A program made the position numbers and the translations under genes. Below the pieces are notes generated by a model. That model searched no databases. It saw only the letters and a program-made list of their open reading frames with translations, and was not told the DNA's origin. Positions 18,905 to 27,310 of a stretch of 64,000 nucleotides of DNA are shown here, one piece after another; the stretch's first letter is position 1; the number at the start of each line of letters is the position of its first letter. The DNA comes from Maricaulis sp965242785 (GTDB lineage Bacteria > Pseudomonadota > Alphaproteobacteria > Caulobacterales > Maricaulaceae). The stretch spans positions 248,001 to 312,000 of the forward strand of contig CBDETA010000001.1 in NCBI GenBank assembly GCA_965242785.1. Reading direction: 5' to 3'.

Positions 18905-19378
18905 GTGCGTGCACTGATCAAGTCTTTCGCCCTTGCCCTGACGGTGTCGGGCCTGACCGTCGCCGGTCTGTCCGCGGCCGCGCAGGCCACGGTCTGCGAA
19001 CCGGCCCCGCTGCTGATCCGCGATGTCACCATTGTTGACGGTTCCGGCCGCTGGTCTGACCAGGACATCTATATCGAGCGCGGCGAAATCTCGGCCATCG
19101 GCGAGACGCTGGAACTGGAAAGCGGCATCGCGCCGATCATCATCGAGCGCCCGGGCGCCATTGTCCGCCCCGGCCAGCCGGCCGAAACCGCCGCCCTCTT
19201 CATCCGCACCTCCACCCGCTCCCCGTCGCGCGTCCAGCGTCCGGCCATCCTGATGCCGGGCGTCGCTGCTGATCTGGTGATCTACAGCACGGACATCGAC
19301 GCCAGCGGCCTGGGCGATATTGATCTAGAAATCCGCGGCGGTGTCATCGTCGGCGACACGCCCGCCTGCCTGGGCTAG
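18905..19378 (+). CDS. Secreted remnant of an amidohydrolase lacking its catalytic barrel
   Basis: Reading from the GTG at 18905 (GGAG 8-12 nt upstream) gives about 157 residues with a signal peptide ending AAAQA. A segment like the N-terminal beta-sandwich half of amidohydrolases follows (LLIRDVTIVDGSGRWSDQDI, RGEISAIGE). Soon after comes the typical C-terminal closing half (GVAADLVIYSTD, IRGGVIVGD). The roughly 250-300-residue metal-binding TIM barrel with its HxH motif is missing. The frame is intact, so this is either a clean internal deletion or a kept small beta protein. Its stop shares CTAG with the convergent GNAT gene. Confidence 0.65.
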   Translation: MRALIKSFALALTVSGLTVAGLSAAAQATVCEPAPLLIRDVTIVDGSGRWSDQDIYIERGEISAIGETLELESGIAPIIIERPGAIVRPGQPAETAALFIRTSTRSPSRVQRPAILMPGVAADLVIYSTDIDASGLGDIDLEIRGGVIVGDTPACLG

Positions 19379-19950
19379 GCGAAGCGCGCTTCCAGCCCGG
19401 CCTTCACCGTCGGCCATTCATCCCGCAGTACCGAGAAGAACACCGTATCGCGCCACTCGCCGGTCCAGCACAATAAGTGCCGGCGCAACGTCCCCTCGCG
19501 CGTCGCGCCCATCTTGGTCATCGCCGCCTGGGACCGCAGATTGCGGTGATGTGTCTTCAACTCGACCCGCTCGGCTCCCGCTTCAAAGGCACCGCCCAGG
19601 AGAAGGTGCTTGGCCGCCGGATTGATCGCCGTCCCGCGCGCGCTGGATGTGTACCAGGTCCAGCCGATTTCCAGCCGCTTGTGTTCCGGCGTGATCGACA
19701 GCCACGCCGAGTGGCCGGCGGCCGTACCATCATCCTGACGACGGACGAGGTGGGAGATCTGGGTGCCGCTTTGGGTGCCCTTCAGCATCTGGTCGAACCA
19801 GGGATCGAAGTGCTCACCATCGCCTCTCAGCGAGGTCAGCGCCCACAATTCGCTTTCTTGCGCCAGGGGACGCAGGTCTTCACGGTGGTCTTCACACAGG
19901 GGTTCCAGTCGGACCACACTGTTTTCACGCATGCGTGCCGTGATTTTCAC
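19375..19950 (-). CDS. GNAT-family N-acetyltransferase (RimJ/RimL-like)
   Basis: The 191-residue protein resembles Acetyltransf_3/RimL proteins: VRLEPL at the start, a central EIGWTWY strand, GTAINPAAKHLLL in place of the acetyl-CoA loop, and a C-terminal MGATREGTLRRHLL. The acceptor substrate is unknown. The GTG start at 19950 overlaps the stop of the upstream TSUP gene (GTGA), implying coupling. An ATG at 19932 is the alternative. It converges with the gutted amidohydrolase, sharing CTAG at 19375-19378. Confidence 0.85.
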   Translation of the reverse strand: MKITARMRENSVVRLEPLCEDHREDLRPLAQESELWALTSLRGDGEHFDPWFDQMLKGTQSGTQISHLVRRQDDGTAAGHSAWLSITPEHKRLEIGWTWYTSSARGTAINPAAKHLLLGGAFEAGAERVELKTHHRNLRSQAAMTKMGATREGTLRRHLLCWTGEWRDTVFFSVLRDEWPTVKAGLEARFA

Positions 19951-20690
19951 ACGCTCCCCCCAAGCAGAAGCACCAGTCCTCGCACCACGTAGACCACGCC
20001 GATTGCGCTGACGATCCACTTCGTCCACTGCCGGAACTGGATGTCACTCATCATCGCCAAAAAGCGCGCGCCCAGCGTCGTTCCAAGGATCGCCAACGGT
20101 GCTGTGACCAGCAACCACTGGGCATTCGGCAGGCTGGCGGCGGCCAGCGCCGGCAGGATGTAATAGCCGATCTTGACCGCATGCGAGACCACCTGGGTCG
20201 CCGCCTTGGTCGCCACGATACAGCGCCGGTCCCGGTCGGTGTCGGCGAAGAACACGTCCAGCAAGGGCCCGGAAACGCCCGCCACCGTATTCAGCCCCGT
20301 CACCGCAAACCCGCACGCCACAGCATGCGCCGGCCTGGCCGCATCGAAATGAATCAATGACTTGGGCAGCCAGATCGTCGCGGGAACCAGGCCCAGAACG
20401 ATGAACAGCCAGGCCTTGTCGAGCTCAAAGGCCGCGAACACCAAGAGCGCCGCCGCCGCCGCGGACCCGAAGAGGTAGATGCCCAGAATGCGCCAATCGA
20501 TCCATTTGACATGCAGGATCGCCCGCCAGCCATTCGACACGCTCTGGATCACCCCGTGCACCACCATCGCCGAGGAGACCGGCAGCAGGAGCGCCAGCAC
20601 CCCCATCAGGATCAGCCCGCCCGCCATGCCGAACACGCCGGAAATGAAGGCGGTCACAAAGGTCGCGAGCAGGATCAGCGGCAGGGTCAT
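19947..20690 (-). CDS. TSUP-family (TauE/SafE) membrane transporter
   Basis: The 247-residue protein consists of about seven to eight hydrophobic helices. Its TauE/SafE signatures are ISGVFGMAGGLILMG near the N-terminus and NTVAGVSGPLLDVFF in the second half. Members export or import sulfite, sulfoacetate or related organosulfur anions; the substrate here cannot be told. It is the first gene of a two-gene unit with the GNAT gene (GTGA overlap). Confidence 0.88.
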   Translation of the reverse strand: MTLPLILLATFVTAFISGVFGMAGGLILMGVLALLLPVSSAMVVHGVIQSVSNGWRAILHVKWIDWRILGIYLFGSAAAAALLVFAAFELDKAWLFIVLGLVPATIWLPKSLIHFDAARPAHAVACGFAVTGLNTVAGVSGPLLDVFFADTDRDRRCIVATKAATQVVSHAVKIGYYILPALAAASLPNAQWLLVTAPLAILGTTLGARFLAMMSDIQFRQWTKWIVSAIGVVYVVRGLVLLLGGSV

Positions 20691-20765
20691 GCAAGAGCTT
20701 TAGGGCGCGTCGCCGCGTCGATGCAAGACTTGCGGAACGAAGAAAGAACACGTATTGATTGTGCT

Positions 20766-21026
20766 ATGAGGAAATGGGCTTCATCGGTCGTGCGGCAGGC
20801 GCGGAAGCTATTGAAAAGACTACGCTCGCGCCTGCGCTTGAATGCATCTGTCTGGCGGAGCTGGGAGCAGTCAACCCGCGCTGCGGGATTGGGCGCAATC
20901 GGCATTTCCGTGTTTGCATCGGGTGAACATGTCAATCCGTGGAGCCTGGGATTTGGAGGGGTTCTGTTGGTGCTGAATGCCTATATCGCCTATCATGCCG
21001 GGCAATTGGAGCGTGGAGAGGGTTGA
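20766..21026 (+). CDS. Small basic membrane protein, unknown function
   Basis: The 86-residue protein starts MRKWASSVVRQARK with a strongly basic amphipathic N-terminus (about 1-30). Two hydrophobic segments follow (about 38-50 GAIGISVFASG and 57-78 WSLGFGGVLLVLNAYIAYHA). I recognise no family. It lies 3 nt upstream of another tiny membrane-protein gene, which supports a real transcription unit. Base composition is slightly lower in G+C than its neighbours near the start. Confidence 0.6.
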   Translation: MRKWASSVVRQARKLLKRLRSRLRLNASVWRSWEQSTRAAGLGAIGISVFASGEHVNPWSLGFGGVLLVLNAYIAYHAGQLERGEG

Positions 21027-21029
21027 TAC

Positions 21030-21146
21030 ATGGACGTGACGATTTGGCCTCTGGGTGTCTTCACTGTTCTCTTCGTCTTGGTCGTCGCCATAGCCGGCTG
21101 GGCCTCGCATGGCGAAAGCCATGAACAGGACGACAGCAAGCCCTAG
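21030..21146 (+). CDS. 38-residue single-span membrane protein
   Basis: ATG at 21030, 3 nt after the preceding stop with GGAGAGGG upstream, opens MDVTIWPLGVFTVLFVLVVA. That is one transmembrane helix followed by a short acidic/His tail (SHGESHEQDD). It is too short for default gene callers, but coding is supported by its position, the ribosome site and the membrane-like composition. The stop shares CTAG (21143-21146) with the convergent phosphotransferase gene. Function is unknown. Confidence 0.55.
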   Translation: MDVTIWPLGVFTVLFVLVVAIAGWASHGESHEQDDSKP

Positions 21147-22207
21147 GCCCCCGCGGCCTTCGCAAATCCCCAGGCGGCTTGCGCCAGGGGTTCCACTGCC
21201 TTGCCCATTTCCTGTGCTCTTGCGTTGGAGGCATTGCCCTGGAGCGAGCGGGCATAGACGCCCTGCACGATCGAGGCGAGGCGGAAGATGTTGTAGGCAA
21301 AGTAGAAATTGAGATCTGGAATGCTCGACCGGCCGGTGCGTTCGCAATAGGCCGCGACATAGGTCTCCATCGAGGGGATGCCGAGCGCCTCGATATCCAC
21401 GCCGAGAAAACCGTTTCGGACTTCCGGCGGCATGACCCAGCCCATCAGCTGGTAGGTGAAGTCGGCCAGGGGGTCGCCCAGGGTCGACAACTCCCAGTCC
21501 AGAACGGCAATCACGCGCGGTTCGGTCGGGTGGAAGATCATGTTATCCAAGCGATAATCGCCATGGACGACGCTGGTGCGTTCCTGCTCCGGTGCGGCAT
21601 CCGGCAGCCAGGCGATGAGCTTGTCCATGGCCTCGACCGTGCCTGTTTCCGCGGCGCGATACTGCTTGGACCAGCGGCCGATCTGGCGCTGGAAGTAGTT
21701 GCCGGGCTTGCCGTATTCGCCCAGGCCGGCGGCTTCGTGGTCGATGGAATGCAGGTGGGCCAGCGTGGCATTGGCCGCATCATAGATGGGCGCACGGTCG
21801 TTTTTGGCGAGATCCGGCAGGAGCGGGTCCCAGAAAATCCGGCCCGCAACGAAATCCATGACGTAAAATTCCGTACCGATGACGTCACGATCCATGCACA
21901 GGCCGTGCATGCGCGGTGCCGGGAACCCGGCCGCACCCAGCTTGCTCATGACCTCGAACTCGCGGTCCACGGCATGGGCCGAGGGCAGCAGCTTGCCCGG
22001 CGGCTTGCGGCGCAGGACATAGGCGTGGTCCGGCGTGTTCAGCTTGTAGGTCGGGTTCGACTGGCCGCCCTTGAACTGGCTGACAGTGAGGGGACCGGCA
22101 AAGCCGGTGATCTGGTCTTCCATCCAGGCCGCCAGTGCCGCCTCGTCAAAGGCGAGCGCGTCGGCGACCTGTTTGGTGCCGGAGAATTGTTCGTCGATCT
22201 GGCTCAT
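21143..22207 (-). CDS. APH-family phosphotransferase (ACAD10/11-like)
   Basis: The 354-residue protein has a kinase-like fold with a glycine loop region (FKGGQSNPTYKL) and the conserved Lys in VLRRKPPGKL. The catalytic motif is VVHGDYRLDNMIFH, with metal-binding DWELSTLGDPLADF. This is the branch fused to acyl-CoA dehydrogenases in ACAD10/11, thought to phosphorylate hydroxyacyl-CoA; in bacteria it is usually a separate gene. Its start overlaps the stop of the upstream amidohydrolase (ATGA). It is not an antibiotic phosphotransferase by sequence type. Confidence 0.88.
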   Translation of the reverse strand: MSQIDEQFSGTKQVADALAFDEAALAAWMEDQITGFAGPLTVSQFKGGQSNPTYKLNTPDHAYVLRRKPPGKLLPSAHAVDREFEVMSKLGAAGFPAPRMHGLCMDRDVIGTEFYVMDFVAGRIFWDPLLPDLAKNDRAPIYDAANATLAHLHSIDHEAAGLGEYGKPGNYFQRQIGRWSKQYRAAETGTVEAMDKLIAWLPDAAPEQERTSVVHGDYRLDNMIFHPTEPRVIAVLDWELSTLGDPLADFTYQLMGWVMPPEVRNGFLGVDIEALGIPSMETYVAAYCERTGRSSIPDLNFYFAYNIFRLASIVQGVYARSLQGNASNARAQEMGKAVEPLAQAAWGFAKAAGA

Positions 22208-23499
22208 TCGCTCAGGTAAACCTCGCCGCCCTTCATCACGAAATCGATGTCGCGAAGCTCCGAAATGCTCTCCAGCGGATTGCCGTCGACGGCGATGATA
22301 TCGGCGAACTTGCCGGCCTCGATCGTGCCGATGTCTGCGTCCATCTGGACATGGCGGGAGGCGTTGATGGTGGCCGTGACGATGGCTTCCATCGGCGTCA
22401 TGCCGGCTTCGACATAGAGTTCGAACTCGCGCGCATTGTCGCCATGCCGGGAGACGCCGCTGTCGGTGCCGAAGGCGATGGTGACACCGCCCTCATGAGC
22501 CCGACGGGCCATGTCGAGCATGGCCGGGCCGACGGCACGGGACTTGGCGCGCTGGTTATCCGTCATGAAATCAGCGGTTTCGGCCAGTTCAGCCACGGTG
22601 ACACCGGCGAGCACGGTCGGTACCAGAACCGCATTATTCCGGCGCATCAGGCGGATCGACTGGGCGTCCAGATAGGTGCCGTGTTCGATGGAATCGCCGC
22701 CGGCTTCCAGAAAGGCATTGATGCCCGTGACCCCGTGCGCGTGGGCGGTGACCCGGCGACCCATCATGTGGGCGGCCTGGATGATGGAGGCCAGCTCGTC
22801 GTCGAAGAATTGCCGTTCGACACCGGCTGCGGTGTCGGACAGGACGCCGCCGGTGGCGGTGATCTTGATCACGTCGGCGCCGCCGCGCACCAGGGAGCGG
22901 ACGGCCTCGCGGCACTGGGCCGGGCCGTTGCAGGCGGTTTCGCTGGCAAACATGTGCAGGACGTCGAGATTGAAGCCGTTGACGTCGCCATGGCCGCCGG
23001 TGGGGGTCACCGAGGAGCCGGCAATGCGCAGGCGCGGGCCCGGAACATCGCCGTCATTGATGGCGTCCCGCAAGGCGAGGCTGGCCTCGAAATCACCGCC
23101 AACATCCTGCACGGTGGTGAAACCGGCGAGCAGGGTTGTGCGGGCATTGACCGCACCATCGAAGGCAAAATCCGATGACGAGTGCGTAAATCCGTTGAAA
23201 CGCCGGCCCGGCCCCAGCTCGGACTGAAGGTGAACATGGCTGTCGATGAAGCCGGGCATCACGTAATCATCGGACAGGTCGATGATGGTGGCCCCGTCCG
23301 GCGTGACGAAACCGGCCTCGACTGCCTCGATCCGCTCGCCGCGGACCAGGATGGACTGCTGGGTCAAGGGCGCCTCGCCCGGGACCGCCAGGAGCCATCC
23401 GGCGTGGATGACGGTCAGGGCGTCTTCGGTCGCATCCTGGGCCTGGGCAAGTCCGGCTGTGGCGGCAAGGGCCAGGGCGGTGATGGCGGATTTCAACAT
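22204..23499 (-). CDS. Secreted amidohydrolase (imidazolonepropionase-like / Xaa-Pro dipeptidase type)
   Basis: The 431-residue protein starts at the ATG at 23499, with GGGGAG upstream. It has a signal peptide (ending GLAQAQ) and the metal motif GFIDSHVHL (HxH). It has VIKITATGG (carboxylated-Lys strand), TAHAHG, SIEHGTYL, FGTDSGV (metal Asp) and the closing FADIIAVDGNPL. This is the amidohydrolase subfamily that includes prolidase-like Sgx enzymes, probably cleaving carboxy-terminal amino-acid conjugates in the periplasm. It is the complete counterpart of the gutted copy at 18905. It is coupled to the APH-type gene by a 4-nt overlap. Confidence 0.9.
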   Translation of the reverse strand: MLKSAITALALAATAGLAQAQDATEDALTVIHAGWLLAVPGEAPLTQQSILVRGERIEAVEAGFVTPDGATIIDLSDDYVMPGFIDSHVHLQSELGPGRRFNGFTHSSSDFAFDGAVNARTTLLAGFTTVQDVGGDFEASLALRDAINDGDVPGPRLRIAGSSVTPTGGHGDVNGFNLDVLHMFASETACNGPAQCREAVRSLVRGGADVIKITATGGVLSDTAAGVERQFFDDELASIIQAAHMMGRRVTAHAHGVTGINAFLEAGGDSIEHGTYLDAQSIRLMRRNNAVLVPTVLAGVTVAELAETADFMTDNQRAKSRAVGPAMLDMARRAHEGGVTIAFGTDSGVSRHGDNAREFELYVEAGMTPMEAIVTATINASRHVQMDADIGTIEAGKFADIIAVDGNPLESISELRDIDFVMKGGEVYLSE

Positions 23500-23531
23500 A
23501 GATCGTCTCCCCACAAATCAGCGTGCAGGAA

Positions 23532-23543
23532 GCTTGATCAAGC
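23532..23543. promoter_or_regulatory. 12-bp palindrome upstream of the amidohydrolase
   Basis: GCTTGATCAAGC is a perfect palindrome 33 nt upstream of the amidohydrolase start, in the right place for a repressor operator. No regulator is adjacent, so this is only positional evidence. Confidence 0.3.
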
Positions 23544-23711
23544 ATACCGGGAAGTCAAATCTGCGCGGCGGTGGTGGGCGGCGTTAGGTGGGAGCAGGAT
23601 TGGCGGAGAACGGGTGCGCGCTGGCTGTCCTGAGGGTTCGGGCGCGACTTCCGGCTCGAGATGGCGGCTTGCGCAGACGAAGTGGGGCGGTCTTGGGGAC
23701 CGGGATAGAGC

Positions 23712-23975
23712 CTATATTGAGAAGATGAGAGAAATTGGTGTGTGCCCCCGTGCTTTATCTTCGTTTTTTATCTTGGCCTGACGAGTGTCAGCATAGTGGT
23801 GCTCAACGCCCTCGCTCATCATTTCCTCGTGCATGGCTCGGCATTCTCCCATCGTGAGCGCGTCAGATGCTGCACCATGGTCGTGACCAGGATGGTTATG
23901 GTCTTGCGCCAATGCGGGTCCTGCGGCCATTACCAACCTTGCGGCCCTCAAGCCGACAAGCATCATCTTCTTCAT
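23712..23975 (-). CDS. Small His-rich exported protein of the copper cluster
   Basis: The 87-residue protein has a signal peptide (MKKMMLVGLRAARLVMAAGPALA). A mature N-terminus rich in His and Met follows (HNHPGHDHG, CRAMHEEMMSEGVEHHY), which could bind copper. The C-terminal 20 residues (after ADTRQAKIKNED) look unlike the rest and may result from a frameshift or truncation. It lies 40 nt downstream of copB on the same strand, so it is probably the last gene of the copper operon. I know no precise family. Confidence 0.6.
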   Translation of the reverse strand: MKKMMLVGLRAARLVMAAGPALAQDHNHPGHDHGAASDALTMGECRAMHEEMMSEGVEHHYADTRQAKIKNEDKARGHTPISLIFSI

Positions 23976-24015
23976 CGCACTCTGCCTAGGTCACCAGTCG
24001 CGTGATGGGACGTTA

Positions 24016-24798
24016 TCAAAACCAGATGCGGATCCCGGCGACCACTGACGTATCCTGCGCTCGTGCGCCGGCTGCTCGGGCGTAGTCTTCCGTGACCCCG
24101 AAGGTCCGAGACCATTCCACCCCAAAGTATGGCGCAAACTCGCGCAAGACTTCGTAACGCAAGCGCAAGCCAGCGGTCGTCGACCCTATACCGCTGCCAA
24201 TCTCAAGTTCGGGAATATCCTCTGCTGACCATGACAAGGCGACTCTCGGCTGAAGGTATAGCCGTTGAGACAAGCGCAACTCGTATTCAGATTCAAACTG
24301 ACCAGTAAGCTCGCCTTGGTCGCTTAAGTAAAGAGCCCCGTTCAACTCGAACCAGTAGGGCGCCAACCCTTGAATTCCGACGACTGCGTGCGTACGCATC
24401 GGGTCGGGCTCGAAATCTTGCCGCAAGCCCACCTGCAGATCGAAATAAGGCGAAATCGCACGACTGTAGAGTGCTTGTAAGCTGGCGTCCGCAAACGCGC
24501 CCCGGTTGAGATCGTATTCAGCTTCGCTCTTCCACCAGATCCTATTTACTCGGCCGCCATACCAAGCATTGACGTCCCATGCCACCAGCTCGTTGCTATC
24601 TCGGCGTGCCTGGTATTCTAGGCGATTAGCCTGAAAATAGAACATTTGTACTCCGCCGGCCTCCTCCAGCAGCGTTTCTCTCGCCGCCGCCATCTCTTCC
24701 GGTGGGTAGTATGCGTCTGCCTGATTTTGCGCGGAGGCTGAAGTCGCTGCCGCGGTCATGAGGCCACCAGCGGTCGCCATTAAGAGGAGATTTCTCAT
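24016..24798 (-). CDS. copB: Copper resistance protein B (outer-membrane)
   Basis: The 260-residue protein has a signal peptide (to about residue 23). The CopB/PcoB family beta-strand pattern follows: FYFQANRLEYQ, WKSEAEYDL, LQALYSRAISPYFDLQVGLRQD, RLRYEVLREFAPYFGVEW. It ends in a strand with a C-terminal Phe (GIRIWF), as outer-membrane barrels do. The Met/His-rich N-terminal stretch of some CopB proteins is absent. Its ATG overlaps the copA stop (ATGA), so it is translationally coupled to the multicopper oxidase. It is thought to help export or sequester copper at the outer membrane. Confidence 0.92.
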   Translation of the reverse strand: MRNLLLMATAGGLMTAAATSASAQNQADAYYPPEEMAAARETLLEEAGGVQMFYFQANRLEYQARRDSNELVAWDVNAWYGGRVNRIWWKSEAEYDLNRGAFADASLQALYSRAISPYFDLQVGLRQDFEPDPMRTHAVVGIQGLAPYWFELNGALYLSDQGELTGQFESEYELRLSQRLYLQPRVALSWSAEDIPELEIGSGIGSTTAGLRLRYEVLREFAPYFGVEWSRTFGVTEDYARAAGARAQDTSVVAGIRIWF

Positions 24799-26717
24799 TG
24801 AGGGTCTCCGTGCTGGCTATGTTCGCCATGCTGTTCGCCTCGGCCGGTCCCATCATCAGACCTGCCGTGCGGATTGTGGTCTTGATGTGGATTCATCGGA
24901 TGATGCGTCTCACTGGGCGTTACCGAGACAACCTGAAACATCCCGGCGTGCATGTGATAGAGCAGGTGGCAGTGAAAGGCCCAATCGCCCACATCTTCCG
25001 GTGTGACATCCACTGAAAGTTTTTCGCCGGGCTTTACCGTGATTGTGTGTTTGCGCGGCTTGTGGTCGCTTTCGCCGTTCACGACTTCAAAGAACATGCC
25101 GTGCAGGTGAATGGGGTGGGGCATCATCGTGTCGTTGACCATAGTCAGCCGCACGCGCTCTCCTTGGTAGAACTGGATCGGATCAACGACCTCGCTCCAG
25201 CGACGCCCGTCAAAGGACCACATGTAGCGCTCCATGTTCGATGTGAGGTGGACTTCCACCTCACGCCCGGGCGGCCGAGTGTCCGGGTTTCGATCGAGAC
25301 TCTTGAGATCTGTGTAAACCAGGACCCGGTGGCCGACATCCGCCAGACCGGCGCCAGGCTCGTGCAGGCGGGATGTCGGCTGCATCGCCATGTTGGCGAC
25401 CCCCGGCCCACCCGGGTGATCGTGACGTTGCGGGCCGCCCGTTTCGGGCGAATTCATCATGGTGTGGCCCTCAGGGCCCGCGGCATTGTGGCCTCCGCGC
25501 TCATCGTGGGCAACCGGACTCGCTTGCGATGCCATCGCAGCAGTCCCCATGGCCGAATGATCCATGGATTGGGAGGCATGCCCCATCGCTCCATGGCCCA
25601 TTCCCATGTCCTGCATGGTCGCTGTGGGACGAGGGCGCAGAGGCGGCACCGGTGCGGTCATTCCAATGCGAGGCGACAGGGTTGCCCGGGCGAAGCCGCT
25701 GCGGTCGATGGATTCGCACATCATCGTGTAGGCGCGAACCTCTCGCGGCTGAACAATGACGTCATAGGTTTCAGCGACACCGATCTGGAACTCATCCGTC
25801 TCAACGGGTTGGACGTTCAGACCATCCGATTGAACAATCGTCATCGGCAAATCCGGAAACCGGACATTGAAGATCGTCATTGCCGAGGCATTGATAAACC
25901 GCAATCGCACCCGTTCTCCCGGTGAAAACAGGCCGGTCCAATTGTCCTGCGGACCGTGGCCGTTCACGAGATATTCCAAGGTCGCGGCGGTAACGTCGGA
26001 GATATCCGTCGGGCTCATCCGCATCTGACCCCACATCGATCGGTCACGCAAAGCGGCGAGTAGCCCGTTTTGCCGAGATGCCTCGACAAAGTCTGACAGG
26101 GTTCTTTGCTGGAAGTTGTATGTATCGCTCACCTTCATGAGCTTCTCGAAGACCCTGTGGGGGCCTTCGAACGTATAATCGGAGAGCACGATCACGTATT
26201 CGCGGTCATAGGCCACGGGGTCCGTGCCCGCGGGCTCGATGATGATTGGCCCGTAATGACCCAATTGCTCCTGCAGGCCGGAGTGGCTGTGGTACCAATA
26301 GGTACCCGCCTGACGGATCGGGAAGCGGTAAGTGAATGTCTCGCCAGGCCTTATGCCAGGGAATGCCACGCCGGGCACACCGTCCATCTGGAATGGAAGC
26401 AATAGGCCGTGCCAGTGGATAGAGGTGTCCTCATCCAGGGTGTTGTGAACCCTCAGCGTGACCTCATCGCCCTCGCGCCAACGCAAAAGAGGAGCTGGCA
26501 GTTGATCATTGACCGTAATCGCATCTCCGGCGCGACCATCAATTAGCGCTCTCGCTCGACCAATCGAGAGGTCGAAAATTTGGCCCGACAACGGCTGCAA
26601 CCCATTAAGATTTGCCGCGCCCGCAGTCTGCGCCCAAGCTGGCAGCAGGCCGGTGGTCGCGGCGCCGCCGATTGCTGCGGACGCGCTCAAAAACGATCGT
26701 CGTGATATGATTCGCAT
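24795..26717 (-). CDS. copA: Copper resistance multicopper oxidase
   Basis: The 640-residue protein has a twin-arginine signal (SRRSFLSASAAIGG) and three cupredoxin domains. The copper ligand motifs are IHWHGLLLP and YWYHSHSG in the first domain and HPIHLHGMFF and WAFHCHLLYHMHAGM in the third. A Met/His-rich insert (about residues 385-430, with MGMGHGAMGHASQSMDHS) is typical of CopA/PcoA. It oxidises Cu(I) in the periplasm. I chose the ATG at 26717 because it opens directly on the Tat signal; an upstream in-frame start would add 42 unrelated residues. Confidence 0.95.
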   Translation of the reverse strand: MRIISRRSFLSASAAIGGAATTGLLPAWAQTAGAANLNGLQPLSGQIFDLSIGRARALIDGRAGDAITVNDQLPAPLLRWREGDEVTLRVHNTLDEDTSIHWHGLLLPFQMDGVPGVAFPGIRPGETFTYRFPIRQAGTYWYHSHSGLQEQLGHYGPIIIEPAGTDPVAYDREYVIVLSDYTFEGPHRVFEKLMKVSDTYNFQQRTLSDFVEASRQNGLLAALRDRSMWGQMRMSPTDISDVTAATLEYLVNGHGPQDNWTGLFSPGERVRLRFINASAMTIFNVRFPDLPMTIVQSDGLNVQPVETDEFQIGVAETYDVIVQPREVRAYTMMCESIDRSGFARATLSPRIGMTAPVPPLRPRPTATMQDMGMGHGAMGHASQSMDHSAMGTAAMASQASPVAHDERGGHNAAGPEGHTMMNSPETGGPQRHDHPGGPGVANMAMQPTSRLHEPGAGLADVGHRVLVYTDLKSLDRNPDTRPPGREVEVHLTSNMERYMWSFDGRRWSEVVDPIQFYQGERVRLTMVNDTMMPHPIHLHGMFFEVVNGESDHKPRKHTITVKPGEKLSVDVTPEDVGDWAFHCHLLYHMHAGMFQVVSVTPSETHHPMNPHQDHNPHGRSDDGTGRGEQHGEHSQHGDPQ

Positions 26718-27310
26718 TCTCGATATCCCAACTTCAGACGTGGGGGCGTCTGTGCCCGGCAGCGCCGGATCTAGGGAATCCGCGGCGGGGACAAGTCGCA
26801 CGTACTCCCGGGCACAAACCTCTTCATTGCAAGGGTTACGCACGCCGCGGGAAGGTCCCTCATGCGGTAAAGCGTTCTTTGAGCAGATTCTCGCGCTCGA
26901 TGTATCCGAACTGACTCAGTCCCATGACTCGAGTCGTTCGTTAGTGAGGTCTGTTCGCCTTCATTTGGTGGAATGTCGATATTTTGTTTATTAGGTTGGG
27001 TACTTATCTCTCCAACCGCTCTCTTTAGCAGCCTTGATATACGTTAATGGCTGTCCCAATACATGGTAGAATTGCGTTAAATGATGAAAACTGATTTGGC
27101 GTACTTGGCATCATCGCTAACGCGTTGAGTTTGGATGTCCCGTTTCACTGACCGGGCATAAGTCGACCTTAGTAAGTCTATCCTTCGAAAAACTGGAACA
27201 CACATCATAAATACCGTGTGCACCCAAGAAGCACCCGCAAGAATTCACGCACAGCTCCGTCGGGACGCTGCGCCGGCGTCGAAACAGAGTGTGTCTCTGA
27301 CCCTTCGGAC
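26718..27310. other. Gene-poor, AT-richer flank between copA and purD
   Basis: About 590 nt without a convincing gene. The part 26950-27200 is clearly richer in A+T than the flanking chromosome and has no long repeat or integrase remnant that I can see. It should contain the copA promoter. A 21-codon minus-strand frame (ending at about 26860) is not supported. The composition change suggests a junction of the copper module with older chromosome. Confidence 0.5.

Noticed and set aside
26860..26925. 21-codon minus-strand frame upstream of copA as a copper leader peptide
   Set aside because: No Met/His/Cys enrichment, no clear ribosome site, and no coupling to copA.
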